37,090 nucleotides of DNA, taken from positions 1 to 37,090 of the forward strand of contig JAKQCW010000044.1 in the NCBI GenBank assembly GCA_029558955.1, given 5' to 3'. Below, one piece after another: positions 25,656-35,645 of the stretch. The first letter of the stretch is position 1. Every line of letters starts with the position of its first letter. Made by a program: the position numbers and the translations under genes. Under the pieces are notes generated by a model. The model was given only the letters and a program-made list of their open reading frames with translations. It was not told where the DNA came from and searched no databases. The DNA comes from Chloroflexota bacterium (GTDB lineage Bacteria > Chloroflexota > Anaerolineae > JAAEKA01).

Positions 25656-26154
25656 TGCTATCCTTGCGCGCCAGCGCCACCGCGCCGATCATGGCGACCA
25701 ACAGCAGCACCGACGCCAGCTCGAAGGGCAAGAGATAGGTGGTGAAAAGCGCCTCGCCGATGGCCTGCACGCTGCCGTTGCCCGGCACAGCGCCGCTCGT
25801 CGCTGCCGGGCTGCCGGCCACCAGGGCATAGCCCAGGCCGGCCAGCGCCAGCACGCCGGCCACCAGGGCCGCCACGGCTGCCACAGCCCGGGCGCGCGGC
25901 CGCACCGCCACGCCGGGCAGGTCGCCGCCGATCAGCATGATCACGAACAGGAAAAGCACCACGATCGCGCCGGCGTAGACGATGATCTGCACCACAGCCA
26001 CGAACTGAGCTTGCAGGGTGATGAAGAGCACCGCGGCCACCGCGAAGTTGACCAGCAACGACAGCGCGCTGTAGACCGGCTTCTTGCTCACGACGACGCC
26101 CAGAGCGCCGGCGATGGCGGCCGCGGCCAGGATCAGAAAGAAAAGTAGTTGCAT
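25651..26154 (-). CDS. nuoJ: NuoJ, complex I membrane subunit
   Basis: The 167-residue protein has five membrane helices. The most conserved NuoJ helix is present as VQIIVYAGAIVVLFLFVIML (about 56-75), the segment around the pi-bulge helix TM3 at the quinone/membrane arm junction. It forms part of the membrane arm of complex I. The final residues LARKDST lead into a TAA stop that lies within a heptamer unit. It lies 69 bp after nuoI. Confidence 0.94.
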   Translation of the reverse strand: MQLLFFLILAAAAIAGALGVVVSKKPVYSALSLLVNFAVAAVLFITLQAQFVAVVQIIVYAGAIVVLFLFVIMLIGGDLPGVAVRPRARAVAAVAALVAGVLALAGLGYALVAGSPAATSGAVPGNGSVQAIGEALFTTYLLPFELASVLLLVAMIGAVALARKDST

Positions 26155-26223
26155 AGGTTTGCTCTTGCCGGTCTATCCACTGCGACGGCAGGCTGGCCGC
26201 CGCAGCGCGCCAGGGTCAGCGTC

Positions 26224-26700
26224 CTAATGGGCGGGGCGGATCGCGATGTTCGCGTCGGGCGGCTCCAACAACTGCTCTTTGACGAAGATCATGCTGCGGC
26301 GTTCCTGCTCAGGCAGCGGAAAGGCCTGGGTCAGAACGACCGCCTCCACGGGGCAGGCCTCTTCGCAGTCGCCGCAGAAGACGCAGCGCATAAAATTAAC
26401 CTCGTAGGTCTTGGCGTAGCGTTCGCCGGGCGAAACAGGGTTCTCCGGGTCGTTCTCGGCCGCGTCCACGTAGATCGCGCCGGTGGGACAGGCCGCCTCG
26501 CACAGGGCACAGCCGATGCAGCGCTCCAGGCCGTTATCGTACCGGCGCAGCATGTGGCGTCCGCGATAGCGCGGAAAGACCGCGATCGGTTCGTCGGGAT
26601 ACTCAACCGTCACCGGCTTGGTCGCCAGGGCCTTGAGCGTCACGCCCATGGCCTCGGCAATCTGCACCGTTCCTCTTACAACATCGCCTAGTCCAGCCAT
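26224..26700 (-). CDS. nuoI: NuoI, complex I 2[4Fe-4S] subunit
   Basis: The 158-residue protein starts at the ATG at 26700 (MAGLGDVVRGTVQIAEAMGV), with GGAG upstream. Upstream in-frame residues come from repeat DNA. Two [4Fe-4S] motifs are present: CIGCALCEAACP (C61, C64, C67, C71) and CVFCGDCEEACP (C106, C109, C112, C116). These hold clusters N6a and N6b, which pass electrons toward N2 in NuoB. The segment YPDEPIAVFPRYRGRHML before the first cluster is typical of NuoI. Confidence 0.96.
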   Translation of the reverse strand: MAGLGDVVRGTVQIAEAMGVTLKALATKPVTVEYPDEPIAVFPRYRGRHMLRRYDNGLERCIGCALCEAACPTGAIYVDAAENDPENPVSPGERYAKTYEVNFMRCVFCGDCEEACPVEAVVLTQAFPLPEQERRSMIFVKEQLLEPPDANIAIRPAH

Positions 26701-26715
26701 TATTGCTCCGTGAAA

Positions 26716-26790
26716 CGTGATGCGCAACCCGTCATGCGTAATCCGGAAGCATCCATGCACATCCGGTTACGAGCTACGAGTTACGGTTAC
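26716..26790. repeat. Short paired heptamer arrays in the nuoH-nuoI gap
   Basis: The left arm has CGTGATG, CGCAACC, CGTCATG, CGTAATC and the cap CGGA (26716-26747). The right arm has TCCGGTTACGAG, CTACGAG and TTACGGTTAC (26762-26789). The spacer is about 14 bp. This is the smallest complete example of the paired design. Confidence 0.75.
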
Positions 26791-26819
26791 ACACAAGTTC
26801 CTCTGAGTTCCTCTCCGCC

Positions 26820-27839
26820 TCACACCAACGCCACGGCCACCGCGGTGATGGCCAGATAGAGCAGCGACGTGGGCAGGAGGAACTTCCAGTTGAAGGCCAT
26901 CAACTGATCATAGCGCACGCGTGGCACGCTGGCGCGCACCCAGAGGAAGAGGAAAAGCACCAAGATCACCTTCAGCACGAAGTAGAGCACACCCAGGATC
27001 GGGACCTGATCGACAAAAGGCCCGCGGTAGCCGCCGAAGAAGACGGTCACCATGATGCCGCTGGCCACGATCATGTTGATGTACTCGGCCATGAAGAAGA
27101 GCGCAAACTTGATGCCGCCATACTCCGTCTGGAAGCCGGCCACCAGCTCGTTCTCGGTTTCCGGCAGATCGAAGGGGCTGCGGTTGGTCTCGGCCAACAT
27201 GCAGATGAAGAAGATGGGGAAGCCGATCCAGAGCCAAAGCCACACCCACCAGGGGCGGGGCGACTGCACCAGCTCCACCAGGCTGAGCGATCCCGTGCCG
27301 GTGGCCAGGGTGGTAGTCAGCACGATGCTCACCAGCATGATGCCCAGCGGCAGCTCGTAGCTGACCATCTGGGCTGAGGTGCGCAGCGCGCCCAGCGTCG
27401 AATAGTTGTTGTTGCTGCTCCAGCCGGCCAGGATCACGCCATAGGCGCCCAGCCCTGCCACGGCCAGGATGTAGAGAAAGCCCACGTTGACGTCGGCTAT
27501 GTACAGGTTGACCTGCTGGCCGAAAAGGCTGATGGTGGGGCCGATGGGGATCACCGCATAGGCCACCAGGGCCGGGATCAGCGCCAACACCGGCGCCGCC
27601 AGGTAGATCAGCTTGTCGGCGCGCAGCGGGATGATCTCCTCCTTGAAAATCGCCTTGAACGCGTCGGCAATCGGCTGCAACAGCCCCAGCGGGCCGGCCC
27701 GGTTGGGGCCATAGCGCACATGGAAGCGCGCCAGCATCTTGCGCTCGTAGTAGGTCAGATAGGCAAAGGAGGTGAGCAAGACGATGATGAGCACCAGGCT
27801 CTTGATCGCCGGGACGACGATGAGCGATATCCAGTCCAT
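26820..27839 (-). CDS. nuoH: NuoH, complex I quinone-site membrane subunit
   Basis: The 339-residue protein has eight membrane helices. Signatures are YYERKMLARFHVRYGPNRAG near the N-terminus and the cytoplasmic loop AETNRSPFDLPETENELVAGF with YGGIKFALFFMAEYINM. These loops shape the quinone entry channel. It starts one base after the nuoG stop codon, so the two are translationally coupled. Confidence 0.97.
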   Translation of the reverse strand: MDWISLIVVPAIKSLVLIIVLLTSFAYLTYYERKMLARFHVRYGPNRAGPLGLLQPIADAFKAIFKEEIIPLRADKLIYLAAPVLALIPALVAYAVIPIGPTISLFGQQVNLYIADVNVGFLYILAVAGLGAYGVILAGWSSNNNYSTLGALRTSAQMVSYELPLGIMLVSIVLTTTLATGTGSLSLVELVQSPRPWWVWLWLWIGFPIFFICMLAETNRSPFDLPETENELVAGFQTEYGGIKFALFFMAEYINMIVASGIMVTVFFGGYRGPFVDQVPILGVLYFVLKVILVLFLFLWVRASVPRVRYDQLMAFNWKFLLPTSLLYLAITAVAVALV

Positions 27840-27840
27840 G

Positions 27841-30492
27841 TCAGCCGACCTTCTCGGAGGAACTCAGCGCGCCAGGCGCGATGCGCACGCGCGCGCCCGA
27901 CCCTGCGCTGACGCTGCCCAGCAGGGTTTCAGCCGGCGCACCCGGCAAGGAATAGGGGATCCACAGCGTGCCCGGCTGCACGGTTTCGTCCAGCCGAACG
28001 GGCAGCACGACCTGGCCCACGGCCGAGCTGATGCTGACCGGCTGGCCGGCGGCCAGCTTTTCGCGCGCCGCGTCGGCCGGGTTGATGCTCACGGCCACCG
28101 GTGCGGCCACCCGTTCGGTCACCTCGGTCTGGCGCATCAGCGTGCCGTAGTCGAACAGCACCTGGCCGGCCACCAGCGCGTAGGGATATTCATCGCGGCC
28201 AGGCGCGACGCTGCGGCGTTCGGGGGGCGTCAAGCGGCGCGAGGCCACGGCCGAGAGCGGGCTGCCAGCCGCGTCGGCTAGCGGCCACTGCGTGCCCTCG
28301 TCGCCCAGAGCGTCCCAGCTCAGCTTGTCGTACATGGGCGCGGCGCGGGTGATCTCGTCCAGCACCTCGGCGGCGCTGCCGTAGCCCCACTGGCGGGCCG
28401 CGCCGCTGCTCTTGCGCTTGCTCTTCTTGCCTTCGGCCTTGGCCTCGCCCGCCACGGCCGGCCACAGCTTGGCCATCTCGGTGAAGATCAGCCAGTCAGG
28501 CGCGGCCTGGCTGTGCGGGTTGGCGATGGCTTGGGCGGCGCGCTGCACCCGGCGCTCCAGGTTGGTGAAGGTGCCATCAGTCTCGGCCCAGCTCACGGCC
28601 GGCAGCACCACATCGGCCAGCTTGGCCGACTCGGTCAGGAACAGCTCCTGCACCACCAGGAAATCGACCTTCTGCAAGGCGGCCTGGCCGGCCGGGCCCT
28701 GCGAGGCCGGGTCGCTGCCCACCAGGTAGAGGGCGCGCAGCCGGCCGGCCGCAGCAGCTTCCAGCATCTCATCGTAGCCCAGGCCCGGCTGGGTCGGCAG
28801 CTTGACGCCCCAAAGTCGCTCCAGCCGCTCGCGGCCGGGTGCGTCGCCGATGGCTGCGTGACCGGGCAAGCTGGCCGGCAGCAGCCCCATGTCGCGCGCG
28901 CCGACGCTGTTGGCCTCCGGCGCCAGGTAGAAGGTGCGCTCGACGCAGCCGGCCAGCAGGGCAAAATTCATCAGGCTGGCCCGGTTGGCCGCGGCCGCCC
29001 GACCGCTGACCAGCGCCGGGCCGTAGAGGATCATGGGCCGCTGGGCGCTCAGCATCAGCCGCACCGCCTCGGCCCCCGCGGCGTCCACCGCGGCGTTGCC
29101 CAGCCCGTCGACCAGATCGGCGAAGCCGGCCAGCCGGGCCGCGCGCTCCTTGACCCGGGCCTCTTGCAGCAGGCCGCGGCTGAGCCCCTCGAAAAGCGCC
29201 GCCTCCTGGCCAGGCTTGTAGGGCAGATAGGCGCCGGGGTAGCGGGTGTCCTCGATCTGGCGCGGGTGCAGGATCAGCAGCTTTGCGCCGCGGCGGCGCA
29301 CCGCGCGGCGGATGAAGGTGGCCAGCACCGGCTGTTCCTCGGCCGGATCGACGCCGGCCAACACGATCAGATCGGCCTGCTCCACGTCGCGGATCGCGCT
29401 CAGGCCGCGGGGGTCGGCCAGCACGGCCGCGCCGCCGCGGTGATCGACGTTGTTGCTGCCCACCAGCCCGCGCATCAGCTTCTGCAACAGGTAGGCGGCC
29501 TCGTTGCTCAGCTTGGCCGAGCCCAGCGCGCCCACCGCGGCCGGCCCCTGCACATCGGCTGTGAAGGCCAGTCGCTGCGCCACCAGGGCCAGCGCCTCCT
29601 CCCAGCCGGCCTCGCGCAGCTCACCCCCCTTGTGATCGCGGATCAGCGGGGTGGTCAGGCGCTCCGGCGCATCGGCAAAGGCGTGGATGAAGCGGCCTTT
29701 GTCGCAGATCCACTCGTCGTTGACGGCCATGTTCTCGCGCGCCACGACCCGGCGCAACTGATGGATGCGGCCATCCAGGCGCACGTTGCAGCCCTGCGAG
29801 CAGTGGACGCAGATGGAATCGATGTTCTTGGTGTCCCAGGGGCGATAGCGGAAGCGGCTGACACGGTTGGTCAACGCGCCTACCGGGCAGAGTTCGATGA
29901 TGTTGCCGCTGGTCTTGGCGTCCACCGGCTGACCGGGGAAGAAATCGATCACCGACCTGTCGCCGCGGTGGAAAAGCCCCAACTGCGGCTTGTCTTCCCA
30001 TTCCTCCAGATAGCGAATGCAGCGCCAGCAGATGATGCAGCGTTCCTGATCCAGCATGATCAGATCGCTGATGGGGTAGCGCTTGGCCTTGTGGTTCTTG
30101 ATCTCCTGGAACTGGGAAACGCCAGGGCCATGTTTGAGCGTTTGGTCCTGCAAGGGACACTCGCCCCCTTTGTCGCAGATGGGGCAGTCCAGCGGATGGT
30201 TGATCAGCAGGAACTCCAGGGTGTCCTCGCGCGCCTGGGTCGCGGCCGGGCTGGCGTAGCGGAACTTCATCCCCTCGGCCACGCGGATGGTGCAGGCGGT
30301 GACGATCATCCAACGGCCGCGCACATCCTGCTCCACCAGGCACATACGACACGCGCCCAGCGGGTCCAGCTTGGGATGCGAGCAGAAGACGGGGATGTCG
30401 ATGTTGATCAGCTTGGCCGCATCGGTCAGGAGCATCCCGTTGGGAACTTTGTATTCGACATCGTCGATGGTGATGGTTATGAGATCAGGCAT
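27841..30492 (-). CDS. nuoG: NuoG, complex I iron-sulfur / molybdopterin-fold subunit
   Basis: The 883-residue protein is read from the ATG at 30492 (MPDLITITIDDVEYKVPNG). Cluster ligands are complete. N1b [2Fe-2S]: C37, C48, C51, C67. N5: H99, C103, C106, C112. N4: C152, C155, C158, C202. N7: C228, C231, C235, C263. The rest is a molybdopterin-oxidoreductase-like fold that holds no cofactor in complex I, with a formate-dehydrogenase-like C-terminal domain (about 780-883). A Lys/Ser-rich insert (AEGKKSKRKSSGAARQ, roughly 690-705) is similar in style to the NuoN insert. The start region abuts a decayed DUF2442 gene. Confidence 0.96.
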   Translation of the reverse strand: MPDLITITIDDVEYKVPNGMLLTDAAKLINIDIPVFCSHPKLDPLGACRMCLVEQDVRGRWMIVTACTIRVAEGMKFRYASPAATQAREDTLEFLLINHPLDCPICDKGGECPLQDQTLKHGPGVSQFQEIKNHKAKRYPISDLIMLDQERCIICWRCIRYLEEWEDKPQLGLFHRGDRSVIDFFPGQPVDAKTSGNIIELCPVGALTNRVSRFRYRPWDTKNIDSICVHCSQGCNVRLDGRIHQLRRVVARENMAVNDEWICDKGRFIHAFADAPERLTTPLIRDHKGGELREAGWEEALALVAQRLAFTADVQGPAAVGALGSAKLSNEAAYLLQKLMRGLVGSNNVDHRGGAAVLADPRGLSAIRDVEQADLIVLAGVDPAEEQPVLATFIRRAVRRRGAKLLILHPRQIEDTRYPGAYLPYKPGQEAALFEGLSRGLLQEARVKERAARLAGFADLVDGLGNAAVDAAGAEAVRLMLSAQRPMILYGPALVSGRAAAANRASLMNFALLAGCVERTFYLAPEANSVGARDMGLLPASLPGHAAIGDAPGRERLERLWGVKLPTQPGLGYDEMLEAAAAGRLRALYLVGSDPASQGPAGQAALQKVDFLVVQELFLTESAKLADVVLPAVSWAETDGTFTNLERRVQRAAQAIANPHSQAAPDWLIFTEMAKLWPAVAGEAKAEGKKSKRKSSGAARQWGYGSAAEVLDEITRAAPMYDKLSWDALGDEGTQWPLADAAGSPLSAVASRRLTPPERRSVAPGRDEYPYALVAGQVLFDYGTLMRQTEVTERVAAPVAVSINPADAAREKLAAGQPVSISSAVGQVVLPVRLDETVQPGTLWIPYSLPGAPAETLLGSVSAGSGARVRIAPGALSSSEKVG

Positions 30493-30497
30493 AATTT

Positions 30498-30632
30498 CCA
30501 ACGATCTTGTGGGGATTGGAAGATCGGTCCGCACAAATACTATTCGACATTCACCAGTTTTCGCTCGCCGGTGTTGAACGTCACCAGCAGATTGAAATGC
30601 GCTTTCGCCTCGACGTGAATAACCCGGACCAT
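30498..30632 (-). pseudogene. Decayed DUF2442-like gene with in-frame stop
   Basis: An ATG at 30632 opens MVRVIHVEAKAHFNLLVTFN, the typical DUF2442 N-terminus. The reading frame runs to VNVE and meets TAG at 30542-30540. Beyond the stop the same frame continues YLCGPIFQSPQDRW, which matches the usual DUF2442 continuation (a D/S-P-YL-x-GP-x-F motif). The remainder is cut off by nuoG. DUF2442 proteins are commonly encoded beside DUF4258-like proteins. Its start is 8 bp after the DUF2283 stop, so it once formed the third gene of a small operon. Confidence 0.7.
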
Positions 30633-30639
30633 CCGAGCC

Positions 30640-30873
30640 TCACGCCGGCGTCATTTCCAGGTGACGCAGCATTTGACTCTGAATCGAGTCCATGATCGAA
30701 TCGCGCAAGAATCTGCTGGCGTTCAGGATTTCAATACCAAGGATCTGCCCTTCTGCATCCATCTCGACAGTAACATCCGGACTCAACTCGACGCTTTGGA
30801 CTTCAGGACCAGGCGCCACCATCAAATGCAGGATGTCTTCCTTCTCAAAGTAGGCCATTCTCAGATCATTCAT
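30640..30873 (-). CDS. DUF2283 protein, putative antitoxin-like partner
   Basis: The 77-residue protein has the DUF2283 pattern: an N-terminal YFEKEDILHLMVAP strand pair, VELSPDVTVEMDAEGQILGIEILNAS, then a short C-terminal helix. DUF2283 proteins are often paired with DUF4258 proteins in toxin-antitoxin-like modules. The start overlaps the preceding gene by 8 bp (ATGAATGA), indicating translational coupling. The function here is unproven. It lies inside the nuo operon between nuoEF and nuoG. Confidence 0.8.
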   Translation of the reverse strand: MNDLRMAYFEKEDILHLMVAPGPEVQSVELSPDVTVEMDAEGQILGIEILNASRFLRDSIMDSIQSQMLRHLEMTPA

Positions 30874-31135
30874 TGATAAACCTGCCCGTTCTCACGCGGA
30901 AATTGACTTGCTGTCGCGTCGTCGCATGAACGGTCACCGGCGTCACCCGGTCCTCATCCTGCTCATACGGTATCATGACCAATTCATCACGGTAGCGACC
31001 GATAATCACATGACGCTGAGTAGCAGTATCGAAGTATCGCTCTGTCGAGTAGGTCAGAATATGCTCGATTCTGGCGAGATCATATCCTCTCGACCTCGCC
31101 CGGAACAGCATATAGTCTGTCCACTCGACGTTCAT
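30866..31135 (-). CDS. DUF4258 protein, putative toxin-like partner
   Basis: The 89-residue protein resembles DUF4258: an N-terminal helix with DYMLFRARSRGYDLARIEHIL, a central ERYFDTATQRHVIIGRYRDELVMIPYE beta region, and a final TPVTVHATTR strand. The fold is related to the BrnT/RelE-like superfamily used by many ribonuclease toxins, but the catalytic residues are not obvious here. It starts 4 bp after the nuoEF stop and is followed by DUF2283 with an overlap. The three small genes look like a cassette inserted in the nuo operon. Confidence 0.75.
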   Translation of the reverse strand: MNVEWTDYMLFRARSRGYDLARIEHILTYSTERYFDTATQRHVIIGRYRDELVMIPYEQDEDRVTPVTVHATTRQQVNFRVRTGRFINE

Positions 31136-31139
31136 GCGT

Positions 31140-33042
<1,903 letters not shown>

Positions 33043-33059
<17 letters not shown>

Positions 33060-33723
33060 AACGGTGAACGGTGAGCGGTGAACGGTGAGCGGTCTGTTGG
33101 GCGGTGGGACTTGTGAGATCCTGGCCCGTGCTCGTCTGGCTGCCTGTTGCTCTTTTCCACTCCTGGTAGGCCTCGATCACCTCGAAGATCACCGCTTCCC
33201 CTTCGCCGATGACCATGGCGTCGAAAAAGGCCGACATGGGCTCCGGGTTGTAGCAGCCGCTGCCGCCGGCGATCACCAGGGGGTGCTGCGCGCTGCGCTG
33301 TTCGGCGCGCAGGGGCAGGCCGGCCAGGTCCAGCATGTTGAGCACGTTGGTGTAGAGCTGTTCGTAGGGCAGGGAGAAGCCGAGCAGGTCGAAATCGGCC
33401 AGGGCGTGACGCGTCTCCAGGCTGAACAGCGGCGTCCCGGCCTGGCGCATCTCAGCCTCCATGTCCCGCCAGGGGGCGTAGACCCGCTCGGCCAGCATGG
33501 TTGGCCGTTGGTTGATCTGGTCGTAGAGGATGGCCAGCCCCAGGTTGCTCATCCCCAGGTCGTAGATGTCGGGGAAGGCCAGGGCGACGCGCACGGGGAT
33601 CGCGTCCCAGTCCTTGACCACCGAGTTCCACTCGCCGCCGGTGTAGCGCGCCGGCTTCTGCACGCGCAGCAATGTGCGCTCCAGAAACGCGCTGATCTCG
33701 GCCGAGGGCATATGTGGGTTCAT
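33043..33723 (-). pseudogene. Truncated B12-binding radical SAM protein (N-terminal domain only)
   Basis: The 226-residue frame reads from the ATG at 33723 with AGGAG upstream. Residues 10-190 match the N-terminal cobalamin-binding-like part of the TIGR03960-type radical SAM family: KPARYTGGEWNSVVKDWD, LAFPDIYDLGMSNLGLAILYD, ERVYAPWRDMEAEMR, NPEPMSAFFDAMVIGEGE. Family members are roughly 550-650 residues, so the radical SAM domain with its CxxxCxxC motif is absent. Homology ends near residue 190. The last residues (HRSPLTVHR) are translated heptamer repeat. The frame overlaps the nuoEF start by 17 bp. It could be a non-functional remnant that now serves as a leader ORF. Confidence 0.75.
33063..33093. 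repeat. GGTGAAC/GGTGAGC heptamer array, four units
   Basis: GGTGAAC, GGTGAGC, GGTGAAC, GGTGAGC run in phase from 33063 to 33090. The array lies within the 3' end of the truncated radical SAM reading frame and 4 bp upstream of the nuoEF start codon, where it could influence translation initiation. Confidence 0.88.
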
Positions 33724-33752
33724 GAGGGCTCCTGAAAGCTGGGTCTGGTTGA

Positions 33753-33860
33753 CGTAACGAGTGACGAGCAAGTGGCAACCCGCTACCCGGAAACGCGTGG
33801 ACCTGCAACGTGCGGCCAGCGCCGCGAATTTCCGGTTACCAGGTACGCATTGCGCATTAC
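33753..33860. repeat. Paired heptamer arrays upstream of the nuo operon
   Basis: The left arm (33753-33793) has CGTAACG, AGTGACG and degenerate units ending CTACCCGGAAAC. The right arm (33829-33860) has TTTCCGGTTACC, AGGTACG, CATTGCG and CATTAC. Spacer about 35 bp. The pair lies in the 5' leader region between the predicted nuo promoter and the first gene. Confidence 0.7.
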
Positions 33861-33873
33861 ACTCTGGTGACAA

Positions 33874-33932
33874 AGCCGCCCGGACGGGTTGCCGGGCGGC
33901 TGGTATTATACATGAAAGGAACGCTGGAGCAA
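33874..33932 (-). promoter_or_regulatory. Predicted nuo operon promoter and 5' hairpin
   Basis: On the minus strand, TTGCTC (33932-33927), a 16-bp spacer and a perfect TATAAT (33910-33905) are present; predicted start near 33898. A perfect 10-bp hairpin (33874-33883 with 33892-33901) lies at the very start of the transcript. The leader to the first ATG (33723) is about 175 nt and contains the paired heptamers. Confidence 0.6.
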
Positions 33933-33973
33933 CAAACGCGGGCGACTCCGCGTCCACGGCCTGTCGGCGCTTC

Positions 33974-34001
33974 TTGTGCCTGGCGCGTCCTGTGGTAAAA
34001 T
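33974..34001 (+). promoter_or_regulatory. Promoter of the GDPD-like/thyX genes
   Basis: TTGTGC (33974-33979), a 16-bp spacer and TAAAAT (33996-34001) predict a start near 34008, 33 nt before the GTG at 34041. It is divergent from the nuo promoter; the two -35 regions are about 42 bp apart. Confidence 0.6.
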
Positions 34002-34040
34002 GGCGACATTTCTTGATCCCGCTGGGAAGGATGGACCCCG

Positions 34041-34811
34041 GTGCGCCAGTTTCTGTTTCGTCTGATTCTCGTGCTCTTGGTCGTGCTGGTCATCTTCGGC
34101 ATCTACCGCCTGTTGACCATCCGGCCGCTGGACAATGTCGCCTTCTTCCGCGACCGGCCTGGCCTGGCCGCGGTGGACAGCGTCAGCCCGGCCGGCGCGC
34201 GTCCCTACACGCTGGCGGCCTTTCAGGCTGCCCGCCAGGCCGGCGTCAACGGCCTCTACCTCCCCGTGTACCTGACGCGCGATGGCGTGTTGGTGGTGGC
34301 CGACTCCGCCGTGAGCCAGCAGACCCTGGCGGAGCTGGAGGGCGGGGTTGCCTTGCAGGAGGTGTTGACCGCCTTCCCTGAGCTGCGGGCCATCGTGGCG
34401 CTGCGCCAGCCCACCCTGCAAGGGGTGGCCGCGCTCTTGCAGGCCATTGACGGGGCCGACGCCCGGACGCGGGTGCTGGCGGCGGTGGATCATCCTCTGC
34501 TGGCCAACACCCTGCGGGAACAGGCCCCCGACCTGGGCACGGCCGCCACCAGCGCCGAGGCCGCGGCTTTCCTGGCCATGGAGCGCTTCGGCCTGGCGCC
34601 CTTCTACCGGCCGGCCGCGCCGGCGCTGCTGCTGCCGGGCGACGAGATCGACAAGGCGCTGGTGGCCGCGGCCCGCGGCCGCGGCATGCATCTGGTGGCG
34701 CTGGCCGGCCAGCAGGGAAGCGCCGAGCTGCAGGCGTTGATCGATGCCGGCGTGGATGGCCTCGTGGCGACCGATGCGGCGCTGTTGGCTGGGCTGAGCT
34801 GGCCCCGGTAG
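34041..34811 (+). CDS. Membrane-anchored GDPD-fold protein lacking active-site residues
   Basis: The 256-residue protein reads from GTG at 34041, with AAGGA at 34027-34031. One N-terminal membrane helix (about 5-26) is followed by a glycerophosphodiester phosphodiesterase-like TIM barrel. The family skeleton is recognisable: TLAAFQAARQAGVNGLYLPVYLTRDGVLVV and a C-terminal IDAGVDGLVATD. The catalytic residues are replaced. HRG is V45-D46-S47, ENT is P55-Y56-T57, ELDV is YLPV (73-76), and HD is A87-D88. It is probably not an active diesterase and may bind a lipid or partner. It lies 18 bp upstream of thyX and is probably co-transcribed with it. Confidence 0.75.
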   Translation: MRQFLFRLILVLLVVLVIFGIYRLLTIRPLDNVAFFRDRPGLAAVDSVSPAGARPYTLAAFQAARQAGVNGLYLPVYLTRDGVLVVADSAVSQQTLAELEGGVALQEVLTAFPELRAIVALRQPTLQGVAALLQAIDGADARTRVLAAVDHPLLANTLREQAPDLGTAATSAEAAAFLAMERFGLAPFYRPAAPALLLPGDEIDKALVAAARGRGMHLVALAGQQGSAELQALIDAGVDGLVATDAALLAGLSWPR

Positions 34812-34829
34812 CAGGCCAGAGGTGATGCA

Positions 34830-35531
34830 ATGGCAGAGACTGATCTGATCGGCAAGCGCGTGCCCGTGCTGGACAAGGGCTGGATCGAGCTGCAAGATGT
34901 GATGGGCGACGACAACGCCATCGTGGCGGCCGCGCGCACCTCCTTTTTGGGCGAGAGCAAGGGCGCGGAGCGGGACAAGAAGCTGCTCTTCTACCTGCTG
35001 CGCCACCGCCACACCACCCCCTTCGAGATGGTGGAGTTCAAGTTCCGCGTGCGCGCGCCGGTGGTCACCTGGTGGCAATGGGCGCGGCACAGAACCTTCT
35101 CGTTCAACGCCCAGTCTGGCCGCTACACCCCCTTCGAGGAGAACGATTTCTACGTGGTCCAGCCGGACGCCTGGCGCCTCCAGTCCAGCGACAACAAGCA
35201 GGCCAGCGAGGGCCTGCTGGCCGATGGGCAGTGGCTGAGCGATGCCTTGCTGCGCCATTACGAGGAGGGCTTCCAGCTTTATCAGCAGGCCTTGGCGGCC
35301 GGCGTGGCGCGCGAACAGGCGCGGCTCTTCCTGGCCGGCTTCAGCGTCTACTACACCTGGGTGGTCAAGGCCGACGCCCACAACCTGATGCACTTCATGA
35401 AGCTGCGCATGGCGGCCGAGGCGCAGTATGAGGTGCGGGTCTACGCCCAGGCCATCTACGAACATTTCTTCAAGCCAGCGCTGCCCTGGACAGCCGAGGC
35501 CTTCGAGCTGTACCAGTTGAAGGGCGCCTAA
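34830..35531 (+). CDS. thyX: ThyX, flavin-dependent thymidylate synthase
   Basis: The 233-residue enzyme converts dUMP to dTMP with FAD, NADPH and methylene-tetrahydrofolate. The ThyX signature is present as RHRTFSFNAQSGR (86-98), matching RHRxxSxNxxSxR. Other conserved parts are HRHTTPFEMVEFKF (about 59-72), where the family has a conserved His, and a C-terminal LRMAAEAQYEVRVYA. GAGGTG precedes the ATG at 34830. It has no thyA-like neighbour and ends at a strong terminator. Confidence 0.96.
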   Translation: MAETDLIGKRVPVLDKGWIELQDVMGDDNAIVAAARTSFLGESKGAERDKKLLFYLLRHRHTTPFEMVEFKFRVRAPVVTWWQWARHRTFSFNAQSGRYTPFEENDFYVVQPDAWRLQSSDNKQASEGLLADGQWLSDALLRHYEEGFQLYQQALAAGVAREQARLFLAGFSVYYTWVVKADAHNLMHFMKLRMAAEAQYEVRVYAQAIYEHFFKPALPWTAEAFELYQLKGA

Positions 35532-35553
35532 GCTGCGGCGCCGGCTGGGGCTG

Positions 35554-35594
35554 AACAGGCTGGCCGGGCCTGGGCAAGGCCCGGCCAGCCTGTT
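35554..35594. terminator. Intrinsic terminator after thyX
   Basis: A perfect 17-bp stem (35554-35570 with 35578-35594) has a 7-nt loop and is followed by TTGTG. The stem is very GC-rich; the T-run is short. Confidence 0.85.
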
Positions 35595-35600
35595 TGTGCC

Positions 35601-35636
35601 CGCCGACGGGTGCGCACCCGCCGGCTGCGCAGTTAC
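35601..35636. repeat. Remnant of the bipartite palindromic element
   Basis: CGCCGACGGGTGCGCACCCG followed by CCGGCTGCGCAGTTAC preserves the right terminal repeat (CCGGCTGMRCAGTTAC) and a short GGTGCGCACC palindrome. This corresponds to an element with its interior deleted. It ends 9 bp before the ATG at 35646. Confidence 0.6.
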
Positions 35637-35645
35637 ACGTGACCT

